Source: an uncultured Gammaproteobacteria bacterium (GTDB taxonomy: Bacteria > Pseudomonadota > Gammaproteobacteria > SZUA-140). From it: a stretch of 63,111 nucleotides of DNA. Of this stretch, positions 52,468 to 61,128 are shown one piece after another (position 1 is the first letter of the stretch; the number at the start of each line of letters is the position of its first letter). Both the position numbers and the translations under genes were made by a program. The notes under the pieces were generated by a model, which was not told the origin of the DNA, made no database searches, and worked only from the letters and a program-made list of their open reading frames with translations. The stretch is from assembly GCA_945788675.1 (NCBI GenBank), contig CALZMY010000204.1:1-63111 (forward strand). The letters run 5' to 3'.

Positions 52468-52529
52468 CGTCACTCCGGCGTAGGCCGGAGTCCAGTGGTT
52501 TCTGGATTCTGGCTTTCGCCAGAATGACG
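52468..52529. repeat. palindromic repeat (CGTCACTCCGGC type)
   Basis: CGTCACTCCGGC-TAGGCCGGAGTCCAG at 52468-52494 and CTGGATTCTGG-CTTTCGCCAGAATGACG at 52502-52529 are imperfect inverse copies; each arm also contains its own small hairpin (CTCCGGC/GCCGGAG and TTCTGGC/GCCAGAA). This is the common 'GTCATTCCGGCGAAAGCCGG' type of bacterial intergenic repeat. The remaining spacer (52259-52657) shows no gene. Confidence 0.75.
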
Positions 52530-52657
52530 TTATTAGTTATGTTTGTAGCGAGTCTAGATGCTGCATACACATAGTCTATGTTTCAACTTTGTCTTTATCG
52601 AAACCAATACGAATTATATTTTCAAATGAATTGTAGGGTGCAATAGAGAAGAGAAAG

Positions 52658-53932
52658 CTACTCTTCATCTTCCAACGGCGCAAACTTGGCGACGATCTCC
52701 ATCTCCTCCTCACCACGTTTGATCAACAGCGGTAACCATGTGCCGTGACGGGTGCGTTGCACGATGCTGATGACTTCAATCATTCGTTTAATCTCTTTGC
52801 CTGCCGCCATCACAAAGATGTCGCCTTTTTGCAGGCCGCTCGCTTCGGCAACACTGTCATCGACCAGTTTGGCGATGCTGACCTTACCGTCGTCTTCTTC
52901 AAGATAGACGCCGAGTTTCGCTTTCTGCTGTGCCGCTTCGCTTTGCATGGTCATGCCGACGATGGCGTCTGCAAATGTTTTATCAACCCCTTCACAGCCG
53001 AAGTCATCATGCCAGGCGATCATGGTGGTGATATCTTTTTGCCCTAGTGATTTAAGTTGGTCGGGGATACCGTAATCGTTGACCACATGGCCGCTGCCCA
53101 TCACGCCGACAAACAGCAGTGATGGGTCTTTTTGTGTCTGTTGGTAGATGATCTGTGCCATCGCGGCATCCCATAGCGTTTGCCCTTGCAGAAAGCGTTT
53201 GAAACCGGGACTTTCGAGATCGGCCTTTTTATCTTTTGCATCCTTCTTTGCGCCGGGTTTGTGCGAACCATGTTGTTGATAGATTGAGATCAACAGGTTT
53301 TTGTAACCCTCGCCTGGAGGTGCAGGATCGCTGACCCCTTCACGATCTGCTGCGGCGATATTCTGCCAGCCCTCTTTACGTACTTTTTTAACCAGCTCGC
53401 GGCTGATGTTGAGGGCGTGGATTGGAATCTGCTTCATGCGTGCAAAGTGAAACAGCGGCAGATAATATTTAGCGTCGAAATTCCAGTACTTCTGCCAGTT
53501 GGCTTGTTCGAGAAATTCGGCTTCACTCAACTCACCCGCTATCCATTTATCGAGTACCGGTTGAACCTTGCGCGGAAACATCTCAAAACCGATCGCCATG
53601 TTGGGGTTGTGAGCATGGAGGGCTGTCAGGGTGTGTAGCTCCCAGCGCTGGTGGTCGCCCTGAGCGTGGTGTTCACCAAGTAAAACCACGCGCCCCTGGG
53701 CTGCCTTCTTGATGAACTTGTTGCCATCAATTTCCTTCAGGTCAGCGGGGTTGTACCACAGGTTGGGAAGGACGCAGCTGTTGTCGGCCTTGCCGTTGTG
53801 ATCAATGATCGATTCACTGGCATTGATGGCTGTACTGATACCGCCCAAAGTCAGTGCGCTAATGAGCGTTGTCGCGCGTATTCTGCGAGACAGTACGGAA
53901 ACCGTCGATCGAACTGAATTAATCCCATGCAT
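52658..53932 (-). CDS. ChaN-family protein with C-terminal PDZ domain
   Basis: A 424-residue exported protein. The N-terminal 40 residues are a long signal region (RRIRATTLISALTLGGISTAINA). Residues about 75-330 are the ChaN/Tiki-like haem-binding fold: VVLLGEHHAQGDHQRWEL, AIGFEMFPRKVQPVLD, LPLFHFARMKQIPIHALN and SLLFVGVMGSGHVVNDYG, including the His residues typical of the family. Residues 335-415 form a PDZ domain (LGVYLEEDDGKVSIAKLVDD, SGLQKGDIFVMAAG). ChaN proteins bind haem dimers or act in iron uptake. No TonB receptor or Fur box was seen nearby. The PDZ addition suggests substrate or partner binding. Confidence 0.85.
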   Translation of the reverse strand: MHGINSVRSTVSVLSRRIRATTLISALTLGGISTAINASESIIDHNGKADNSCVLPNLWYNPADLKEIDGNKFIKKAAQGRVVLLGEHHAQGDHQRWELHTLTALHAHNPNMAIGFEMFPRKVQPVLDKWIAGELSEAEFLEQANWQKYWNFDAKYYLPLFHFARMKQIPIHALNISRELVKKVRKEGWQNIAAADREGVSDPAPPGEGYKNLLISIYQQHGSHKPGAKKDAKDKKADLESPGFKRFLQGQTLWDAAMAQIIYQQTQKDPSLLFVGVMGSGHVVNDYGIPDQLKSLGQKDITTMIAWHDDFGCEGVDKTFADAIVGMTMQSEAAQQKAKLGVYLEEDDGKVSIAKLVDDSVAEASGLQKGDIFVMAAGKEIKRMIEVISIVQRTRHGTWLPLLIKRGEEEMEIVAKFAPLEDEE

Positions 53933-54035
53933 GTTGTAATCCTTCTCCTGGTGAGATGACGCATGTAAACGTCACATACTATATTGATTGTTTGTGTAAT
54001 GTAAAACGGCGTTAGACTCGACGGCGTTATTTACA

Positions 54036-54293
54036 CTTAAGGAACCTCTGATTAATTACGTCATGTGTCAGGCGACCGTAGAAAGTACACCCAAGGGTAT
54101 TTCACCCTTGCGGTACGAGTGAAGCGTGACGGAGAGCACCGGGAATACCTTTAGGTACTGGAAGTTCAAATCCTTTAGGGCGGCAATCTCAGCACGATAA
54201 GATTCATCAAGTTAGGAGATGGCTTCGTCACTTCGTTCCTCGTACCACGGCACTTCCTTCGGTCGCCTGACAATTAATCAGAGGTTCCTTAAG
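54036..54293. mobile_element. 258-bp foldback (MITE-like) element with AAGGAACCTCTGATTAAT ends
   Basis: The left end CTTAAGGAACCTCTGATTAAT (54036-54056) is matched exactly by its complement at 54273-54293, and the inversion continues inward as TGTCAGGCGACCG against CGGTCGCCTGACA, with nine extra bases (TACGTCATG) on the left. A second, inner inversion pairs GGTACGAG and GTGACG with CGTCAC and CTCGTACC. TTAA occurs at both tips and may be a target duplication. No transposase frame is present, so it is non-autonomous. It separates chaN from putA. Confidence 0.8.
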
Positions 54294-54431
54294 AAACTAT
54301 CAGGCAGGGCGTATATAAGCTGCGGAGCATTGTGCTGAAAGGTTGCCTGCTACCGTGTCAACCATGCCTGATTCCTGATGTGCCTGGCATTACGGCAGAA
54401 CATATTTCTTTATTGCAGGTCTGCTCGAAAT

Positions 54432-54460
54432 TTGACAATAGAGGTACAATCAACATTACG
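54432..54460 (+). promoter_or_regulatory. candidate putA promoter
   Basis: A perfect -35 TTGACA (54432-54437) precedes ATTACG (54455-54460) by 17 bases. The -10 is weak. If used, the leader would be about 20 bases before the chosen putA start. Confidence 0.35.
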
Positions 54461-54488
54461 ACTAGCGGCTAAAAAGGCTCAAATCAGG

Positions 54489-57400
54489 ATGACGATCTTT
54501 GAACCGATAACAAGCGATTCAGACCCACTACGCATCGCCATCGATGAGGCCTGGCTTGTCGACGAGACCACCTGCGTCAATGCCTTGTTGCAGCAGATAA
54601 AGTTTAGTGAGGATGCGCAGCAACGGATCGATGCACTGGCACGTCGTCTGGTCATAGCGGTGCGCGAAAAATCACAGGCACAGGGCAGCATCGATGCTTT
54701 TATGCAGGAGTACGATCTTTCATCCCAGGAAGGGGTGGTGTTGATGTGCCTGGCGGAGGCGTTACTGCGCATCCCCGATGACGAGACCGCTGACCGCCTG
54801 ATTCAGGACAAACTGGGCTCGGCCGACTGGGGCAGTCATCTATGGCGTAGCTCATCGCTGTTTGTGAATGCATCGACATGGGGGCTGATGCTGACCGGGC
54901 GTATGGTCGGGCTTGATGATGAAACCCTGCGTGACGGCCAGTCTTTTCTGCAACGTCTGGTCAGCCGCAGTGGTGAGCCGGTGATCCGCATGGCGATCCG
55001 TCAGGCGATGCGCATCATGGGGCAGCAGTTTGTCATGGGCGCGACGATCGATGCCGCACTTAAACGCTGTAAAGAAGGTGATAATCATGGCTACCGTTAT
55101 TCTTTCGATATGCTCGGTGAGGCGGCACTGACACGTGGCGATGCCGATGGCTATTTCAGTGCCTATCAGAATGCCATCACCCGCATTGCCGCCGAAGTGA
55201 GTCACGATGATGCACTCTATGCTCGCCCCGGTATCTCGGTAAAGCTCTCGGCCTTGCATCCACGCTATGAGCTATATCAACGTGAACAGGTGTTAGGAGA
55301 ATTGACGCCACGCCTGTTAACACTGGCACTACAGGCGCGCGCGGCCGGTATCACGTTGACGATTGATGCCGAAGAGGCGGATCCTTTGTCGCTGTCGCTC
55401 GATATCTTTGACGCGCTCTACCGTGCAGCTGAGCTTGATGGGTGGGAGGGCCTGGGACTGGCGTTGCAGGCCTACCAGAAACGGGCGCCGTTGGTGATCG
55501 ACTGGTTACATACACTGGTCGCCGACGTCGGGCGTATGATCCCAGTGCGCCTGGTGAAAGGGGCCTACTGGGACAGCGAGATCAAAAGCGCACAGGAGCG
55601 TGGTCTTGAAGGATATCCCGTCTACACCCGCAAGATTGCCACCGATGCCGCTTATCTCGCCTGTGCAGGTAAACTGCTGGCGGCGGACGACTGTTTCTAT
55701 CCGCAGTTTGCCACCCATAACGCCCATACAGTCGCCGCCATTGTCGAGATGGCGGCGGACAAGCCGTTCGAGTTTCAACGACTGCACGGCATGGGAGAGG
55801 CGCTCTACAGCGAGGTGACTGATGGCGATGACTTAGCGTTACCCTGTCGTATCTATGCGCCGGTTGGCAGTTACGATTCGCTGTTACCCTATCTGGTACG
55901 ACGCCTTTTGGAAAACGGTGCGAATACCTCTTTTGTTAATCGGATTACCGATCGTCACGCGGCGATCGAAGAGATTATCAGCGACCCCATCACCGAACTC
56001 GATGCACTGGGTGATAAACCGCATCCACGCATCCCACTGCCGGCAGAACTGTTTGGCTGTGAACGGCCCAATTCGCGCGGGATTAATCTGCACAGCGTGC
56101 AGGTTCTCAAAAATCTTGACGACCAGTTGGCCGCTTTTTCAGGCAGTAGCTCAACCACACAGTGGCGTGTTGCACCGATCATTAACGGCGTGATGACCAC
56201 CGCTGATCGAGATGTTTTAACGGTGAATGACCCCGCCGATCATCAACGTGTGGTTGGGCATGTGATCAACGCCATTGAAGTGATGGTGGCCGAGGCGCTT
56301 GCCAGTGCCGCAGAGGCGAGTGAACTGTGGTCGATAACCACAGCCGAGATGCGTGCCACAGCACTTGAAAAAGCCGCCGTTTTATTTGAAACGCATTGCG
56401 CGGAGCTGATTGCGCTGTGTGTGCGTGAAGCGGGCAAGGGGATTGTCGATGCCGTGGCCGAGGTGCGAGAGGCGGTCGACTTCTGTCGTTACTACGCGGC
56501 GATGGCACGCCAGGAGTTTGCAGCGCCACAGCTGTTGCATGGTGCGACCGGGGAACTCAATGAGATGACGCTGCATGGGCGTGGCGTATTTGCCTGCATC
56601 AGCCCGTGGAATTTTCCTTTAGCAATCTTTGTCGGACAGGTGTGCGCGGCACTGGCGGCAGGGAATAGCGTGATCGCCAAACCGGCGGCTCAGACACCCT
56701 TGATCGCGGCACGTGCAGTGCAACTATTACATGAAGCAGGTGTGCCGAATGAGGTGCTGCATCTATTGACCGGTAGCGGCCGTACCATTGGCATGCAGTT
56801 GGTGAATGATACACGCATCAGCGGCATCGCCTTTACCGGTTCCACAGAAACGGCGCAGACCATCAATCGAGCACTGGCAGCGCGCAGTGGCGCTATCGTG
56901 CCGTTGATCGCCGAGACCGGTGGACAGAACTGCATGATCGTCGATAGCTCCGCGCTGCCGGAACAGGTGGTGATCGATGTGATGCAATCGGCATTCAACA
57001 GTGCCGGGCAGCGCTGTTCGGCACTGCGGGTGCTGTTTCTGCAAGAGGATGTCGCTGACGGCATCATCGAAAAATTAACGGGTGCCATGGCGGAACTGGT
57101 GGTGGGGGAGCCGCTGTCACTCGCCACCGATGTCGGTCCGGTGATCGATCAGACCGCGCTTGAAACATTACAGACACACGCTCAGTGGATGCAGAGCGAA
57201 GGCAAGCTGCTCTACGCTACGCCGCTACCCAGTGGGCTAGAACGAGGCTTCTATTTTGCACCACATCTGTTTGAGATCTCTCGCCTTGAGTTGTTGCCGC
57301 GCGAAGTGTTTGGGCCGATCCTGCATGTGATTCGTTTTCCAGCGGATGGTCTAAATACAGTGATCGATGCAATCAACAGCACCCGCTATGGTTTGACCCT

Positions 57401-57662
57401 CGGGGTACATAGTCGCATTGAAGCGACGGCGCGATATATCCAGCAACGGGTGCGTGTCGGCAATCTCTACATCAATCGCAACATGATCGGTGCCACGGTC
57501 GGGGTGCAGCCGTTTGGTGGCGAAGGGCTTTCCGGCACCGGCCCCAAGGCGGGTGGGCCGCATTACCTGCACCGCTTTGCGACGGAACGGACGCTGACGG
57601 TCAATACTTCTGCGGTGGGTGGTAACGCTTCGCTGTTATCACTCGGTGATGATGAGCACTAA
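54489..57662 (+). CDS. putA: bifunctional proline dehydrogenase / pyrroline-5-carboxylate dehydrogenase
   Basis: Oxidises proline to glutamate in two steps. From ATG 54489 (homology-based; the frame is open to 54378) it has 1,057 residues. The N-terminal RHH DNA-binding domain of trifunctional PutA is absent. FAD-dependent PRODH barrel: SVKLSALHPRYE, RLVKGAYWDSEIK and ATHNAHTV, with GSYDSLLPYLVRRLLENGAN after. The aldehyde dehydrogenase half has SPWNFPLAIFVGQ, IAETGGQNCMIVD (general-base Glu) and catalytic Cys843 in SAGQRCSALR; QPFGGEGLSGTGPKAGG ends it. This is the shorter type without the extra C-terminal domain. No putP or regulator is adjacent. Confidence 0.96.
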   Translation: MTIFEPITSDSDPLRIAIDEAWLVDETTCVNALLQQIKFSEDAQQRIDALARRLVIAVREKSQAQGSIDAFMQEYDLSSQEGVVLMCLAEALLRIPDDETADRLIQDKLGSADWGSHLWRSSSLFVNASTWGLMLTGRMVGLDDETLRDGQSFLQRLVSRSGEPVIRMAIRQAMRIMGQQFVMGATIDAALKRCKEGDNHGYRYSFDMLGEAALTRGDADGYFSAYQNAITRIAAEVSHDDALYARPGISVKLSALHPRYELYQREQVLGELTPRLLTLALQARAAGITLTIDAEEADPLSLSLDIFDALYRAAELDGWEGLGLALQAYQKRAPLVIDWLHTLVADVGRMIPVRLVKGAYWDSEIKSAQERGLEGYPVYTRKIATDAAYLACAGKLLAADDCFYPQFATHNAHTVAAIVEMAADKPFEFQRLHGMGEALYSEVTDGDDLALPCRIYAPVGSYDSLLPYLVRRLLENGANTSFVNRITDRHAAIEEIISDPITELDALGDKPHPRIPLPAELFGCERPNSRGINLHSVQVLKNLDDQLAAFSGSSSTTQWRVAPIINGVMTTADRDVLTVNDPADHQRVVGHVINAIEVMVAEALASAAEASELWSITTAEMRATALEKAAVLFETHCAELIALCVREAGKGIVDAVAEVREAVDFCRYYAAMARQEFAAPQLLHGATGELNEMTLHGRGVFACISPWNFPLAIFVGQVCAALAAGNSVIAKPAAQTPLIAARAVQLLHEAGVPNEVLHLLTGSGRTIGMQLVNDTRISGIAFTGSTETAQTINRALAARSGAIVPLIAETGGQNCMIVDSSALPEQVVIDVMQSAFNSAGQRCSALRVLFLQEDVADGIIEKLTGAMAELVVGEPLSLATDVGPVIDQTALETLQTHAQWMQSEGKLLYATPLPSGLERGFYFAPHLFEISRLELLPREVFGPILHVIRFPADGLNTVIDAINSTRYGLTLGVHSRIEATARYIQQRVRVGNLYINRNMIGATVGVQPFGGEGLSGTGPKAGGPHYLHRFATERTLTVNTSAVGGNASLLSLGDDEH

Positions 57663-57685
57663 TGACTCAATCAGTAGTGCGGCAA

Positions 57686-58162
57686 TTAATCGATAAGTAA
57701 TGCGGCGCCAACGTCGCGTCCATCTGAGGCGAGGATGGCATAGGTGCGGCAGGCCGCCGCGGTATCCATCACTTCGACCGCAACACCCTGGTTGGTGAGT
57801 GACGATAGTACCTGAGGGGCTGGCCAGTGGTGGGCTACGCCGGTACCGAGTAGCAGTATCTGGGGTGGTTTGGGAAACAGCGCCTCGAAGTGCTGCTGTT
57901 CCAGTTGCTCGATGTTGCGCGGTGCCCAGTCGCTGATCAGGCGGTGAGGCATGATGATCAGGCTCTGTGTCAGGGTCTCTGTTTTTAGCGTTTTATTGCC
58001 AAAGCCGCTGTCCTGAGCATCAAATTCCTCATTAGGGCGGATGACGACGATCTCGCCCGGATTGTAGGCATAGATGCCGAGTCGGCTGTGGTCCTCATCG
58101 AGGGTGATTTTTACGCTCTGACGAGTCTCTGATGCAGGTGTCTCTTTCATAGTGGGATACAA
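57686..58162 (-). CDS. Mth938-like / DUF498 domain protein
   Basis: A 158-residue protein of the Mth938/Xcc1710-like (DUF498) family, related to the human NDUFAF3 complex I assembly factor. Visible blocks: GIYAYNPGEIVV, LIIMPHRLISDW, and PQILLLGTGVAHHWPAPQVL followed by VAVEVMDTAAACRTYAILASDGR, the last being the most conserved. TTG at 58162 has AAGGCG at six bases; ATG at 58150 is the alternative but lacks a ribosome site. It converges on putA with a 23-base gap. Exact function unknown. Confidence 0.85.
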   Translation of the reverse strand: MYPTMKETPASETRQSVKITLDEDHSRLGIYAYNPGEIVVIRPNEEFDAQDSGFGNKTLKTETLTQSLIIMPHRLISDWAPRNIEQLEQQHFEALFPKPPQILLLGTGVAHHWPAPQVLSSLTNQGVAVEVMDTAAACRTYAILASDGRDVGAALLID

Positions 58163-58184
58163 TAACGCCTTTTATTTCGGATAG

Positions 58185-58472
58185 CTAGGGTCTGTTGACG
58201 TTTCATTTATCACACTGCTGGAGTTCATTTTTTCGTCCCACATACCCAGGGGGCACACCGAGGCGGAAGAAGCGTAGTGTAGTTATTCTACATAAGCGAC
58301 TGACAACGTAGTGTGGCGGAAAAATGGGTCCAGCCCTCCGGGTTGCGTCTGAAAAAGCGCCACGCTGCGTTGCTCGTCACTTATTTGGAGCAACCAAACT
58401 GCGCTCCTCGCGCCTTGATTGGCGCTTTTTCAGACGCAACAGTGAGATAAATGAAACGACAACAGACCCTAG
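58185..58472. mobile_element. 288-bp MITE-like element with CTAGGGTCTGTTG ends
   Basis: Left end CTAGGGTCTGTTG-CGTTTCATTTATC is inverted at the right end (58441-58472) with only a few mismatches over 32 bases. Inside, a second inverted pair, GTTGCGTCTGAAAAAGCGCC and its complement, flanks the right half. There is no coding frame of note. It occupies almost all of the spacer between the Mth938-like gene and alaC, leaving about 65 bases for the alaC promoter. Confidence 0.8.
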
Positions 58473-58538
58473 TCTTTAAAAGTTTGATATTATAGGCGTT
58501 TATTTTTTAGCTGTTCGTTGTTGGAGTGATGTAAGCAG

Positions 58539-59774
58539 GTGATCGAGGAATTTCCCAGAATAAAGCGGCTGCCACCCTATGTTTTCAATATCGTCAATGA
58601 TTTGAAGGCGCAGGCACGAGCGCGTGGTGAAGATATTATTGATTTTGGCATGGGCAACCCCGATCAGCCAACCCCTGCCCATATTGTGGATAAGCTCGCC
58701 GAGGCGGCGCAGCGCGGCGACACGCATCGATATTCGATGTCGCGTGGCATCCCGCGCCTGCGACGTGCAATCTGCCGTTGGTACAAAGATAAATATGATG
58801 TTGAACTGGACCAGGAGAGTGAGGCGATCGTCACCATCGGCTCCAAAGAGGGGTTGGCGCATCTCGCCTTGGCGACCATGGGGCCGGGTGATGCGGTGCT
58901 GGTACCCAATCCGGCCTATCCTATCCATCCTTACGGCTTTATCATTGCGGGTGCAGATATCCGGCATGTGCCGTTGACCGCCGATGTCGATTTTTTTGCG
59001 GAGCTGGAGTCGGCGATTAAAAACACCTTCCCGCGCCCGAAAATGCTGGTGCTGAACTTTCCGGGTAACCCGACCACCCAGTGTGTCGATCTGGAATTTT
59101 TCGAAAAGGTGGTCGCGATTGCTCGTGAGCACGAGATCTGGGTGGTCCATGACCTGGCCTATGGCGAGATTGTGTTTGATGGCTACCAGGCACCATCGAT
59201 CCTGCAGGTGGCAGGTGCCAAAGAGGTTGCGGTTGAATTTTACAGTCTCTCGAAGAGCTACAATATGCCGGGCTGGCGGGTAGGTTTTATGTGTGGCAAT
59301 CCTACGTTGGTGGGGGCATTGGCGCGGATTAAATCTTATCTTGATTACGGCATGTTTACGCCGATTCAGATAGCTGCAATCGCAGCCCTTGAAGGACCGC
59401 AGGAGTGTGTGAAAGAGATCACCGCGATGTACTGTAGTCGTCGTGATGTGCTGTGTGAAGGGTTGAATGCGATCGGTTGGGCAGTCGACAAGCCGAAGGC
59501 AACGATGTTTGTGTGGGCAAAAATTCCACCGCAGTATCGTGACATGGGCTCGCTGGATTTTTCCAAGAAGTTGCTGGTAGAGGCCAAAGTAGCGGTCTCG
59601 CCGGGGGTCGGTTTTGGTGAATACGGCGATGATCATGTCCGTTTTGGCCTGATCGAAAACGAGCACCGCACCCGACAGGCGGTGCGCGGCATTCGACAGA
59701 TGTTTAAAAAAGATGGTGTGCTGAATGGCAGCGCAATAGATGCCATGGGAGAGACCATAGGAGATGAAAGTTGA
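58539..59774 (+). CDS. alaC: alanine-synthesising aminotransferase (AlaC type)
   Basis: Class I fold-type I aminotransferase making alanine from pyruvate and glutamate. FPRIKRLPPYVFNIVNDLK and DFGMGNPDQPTP open the family; VPNPAYPIHPYGF and NFPGNPTTQCVDL follow; the PLP Lys239 is in YSLSKSYNMPGWRVGF; ARIKSYLDYGMFTPIQIA is AlaC-specific. The end NEHRTRQAVRGIRQMF has the substrate Arg region. 411 aa. Start is GTG 58539. It lies directly before hom with overlapping codons, a common arrangement in gammaproteobacteria that links alanine and threonine synthesis in expression. Confidence 0.94.
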   Translation: MIEEFPRIKRLPPYVFNIVNDLKAQARARGEDIIDFGMGNPDQPTPAHIVDKLAEAAQRGDTHRYSMSRGIPRLRRAICRWYKDKYDVELDQESEAIVTIGSKEGLAHLALATMGPGDAVLVPNPAYPIHPYGFIIAGADIRHVPLTADVDFFAELESAIKNTFPRPKMLVLNFPGNPTTQCVDLEFFEKVVAIAREHEIWVVHDLAYGEIVFDGYQAPSILQVAGAKEVAVEFYSLSKSYNMPGWRVGFMCGNPTLVGALARIKSYLDYGMFTPIQIAAIAALEGPQECVKEITAMYCSRRDVLCEGLNAIGWAVDKPKATMFVWAKIPPQYRDMGSLDFSKKLLVEAKVAVSPGVGFGEYGDDHVRFGLIENEHRTRQAVRGIRQMFKKDGVLNGSAIDAMGETIGDES

Positions 59775-61078
59775 AACCGATTAAAGTGGGATTGTTGGGG
59801 TTAGGCACCGTGGGTGGTGGCACTGCCAATGTACTGGCAAGAAATGCAGATGAGATTGCGCGCCGCGCAGGGCGTGAAATTCGCATTACCCATGCGGCTG
59901 CACGTGAGGTGAATCCCGCTGTCAATACCAGTGGCATTGAACTGTGCGATGACGCCTTTGCGGTCGTCAACAATCCCGAGGTCGATATCATCGTGGAGCT
60001 GATTGGCGGTTACGATCCAGCACGCCAGCTGGTGTTGCAGGCGATTGAAAATGGCAAACATGTGGTGACGGCCAACAAGGCGTTGATTGCGATGCACGGC
60101 AATGAGATCTTTGAGGCGGCACAGAAAAAGGGTGTGATGGTCGCTTTTGAAGCGGGCGTGGCGGGTGGTATTCCAATCATCAAGGCGCTGCGTGAAGGAC
60201 TGGCGGCGAACCAGATCGAATGGCTCGCTGGTATCATCAACGGTACCGGTAACTTCATCCTGACCGAGATGCGTGATAAAGGGCGTGACTTTGCCGATGT
60301 GCTGGCCGAAGCACAGGCGCTGGGTTACGCCGAGGCAGATCCGACTTTTGATGTTGAAGGGATCGATGCCGCACACAAGCTAACGATCCTGGCATCGATC
60401 GCCTTTGGTGTGCCGTTGCAGTTTGAAAAGACCTATACCGAAGGGATATCAAAGATTACCCGAGAAGATGTCAACTATGCCGAGCAACTCGGTTATCGCA
60501 TTAAACACCTGGGTGTGACGCGTAAAACCGATAAGGGAATCGAGCTGCGTGTGCATCCAACATTGATCCCTGAGCGCCGCCTGATTGCTAATGTCGATGG
60601 TGTGATGAACGCGGTACTGGTACAGGGCGATGCGGTTGGGCCAACCCTCTACTACGGCGCGGGTGCCGGTTCGGAACCGACCGCCTCAGCGGTGGTCGCG
60701 GACGTGATAGACGTGGCTCGCACCATGACGGTCGATCCTGAAAATCGTGTGCCGCACCTGGCATTCCAGCCGAATGCGTTGTCGGATACGCCGGTGCTGC
60801 CGATGGAGCAGATTGTCACCGCCTATTATCTGCGTATGCAGGCGGCAGATCGTCCTGGCGTGCTGGCCGAAGTGACCCAGATTCTTGGCGAGCAGGGGAT
60901 CAGTATCGAGGCGATGATTCAAAAAGAACCGAAAGAAGGCGAAAGCGTTGCATCGATTATTATGTTGACACAGCGCATCGTCGAAAGTCAGATGAACGAG
61001 GCGATTCGCGGTATCGAATCGTTGGACGTCATTGCAGGCGATGTGACGCGCATCCGTCTTGAGCACCTGGACAGGTAG
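59771..61078 (+). CDS. hom: homoserine dehydrogenase
   Basis: Reduces aspartate semialdehyde to homoserine for threonine and methionine. N-terminal nucleotide motif VGLLGLGTVGGGTANVL; the catalytic core includes ANKALIAMHGNEIFEAA, FEAGVAGGIPIIKAL, GIINGTGNFILTEM and EADPTFDVEGIDAAHKL. A C-terminal ACT domain (about 350-430, DRPGVLAEVTQILGEQGISI) implies allosteric control by threonine. 435 aa. It starts with TTG 59771, overlapping the alaC TGA stop; AGGAG lies at ideal spacing. Confidence 0.97.
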   Translation: MKPIKVGLLGLGTVGGGTANVLARNADEIARRAGREIRITHAAAREVNPAVNTSGIELCDDAFAVVNNPEVDIIVELIGGYDPARQLVLQAIENGKHVVTANKALIAMHGNEIFEAAQKKGVMVAFEAGVAGGIPIIKALREGLAANQIEWLAGIINGTGNFILTEMRDKGRDFADVLAEAQALGYAEADPTFDVEGIDAAHKLTILASIAFGVPLQFEKTYTEGISKITREDVNYAEQLGYRIKHLGVTRKTDKGIELRVHPTLIPERRLIANVDGVMNAVLVQGDAVGPTLYYGAGAGSEPTASAVVADVIDVARTMTVDPENRVPHLAFQPNALSDTPVLPMEQIVTAYYLRMQAADRPGVLAEVTQILGEQGISIEAMIQKEPKEGESVASIIMLTQRIVESQMNEAIRGIESLDVIAGDVTRIRLEHLDR

Positions 61079-61128
61079 CCCGCCATTCGTGCAGCTACAT
61101 CCAATTTACATTTTAAGGAAACATTACC

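Noticed and set aside
58500..59666. 388-codon open frame antisense to alaC
   Set aside because: It is rich in His, Arg, Gln and Cys, has no family pattern, and lies entirely opposite a gene with clear catalytic motifs. It is a by-product of alaC codon use.
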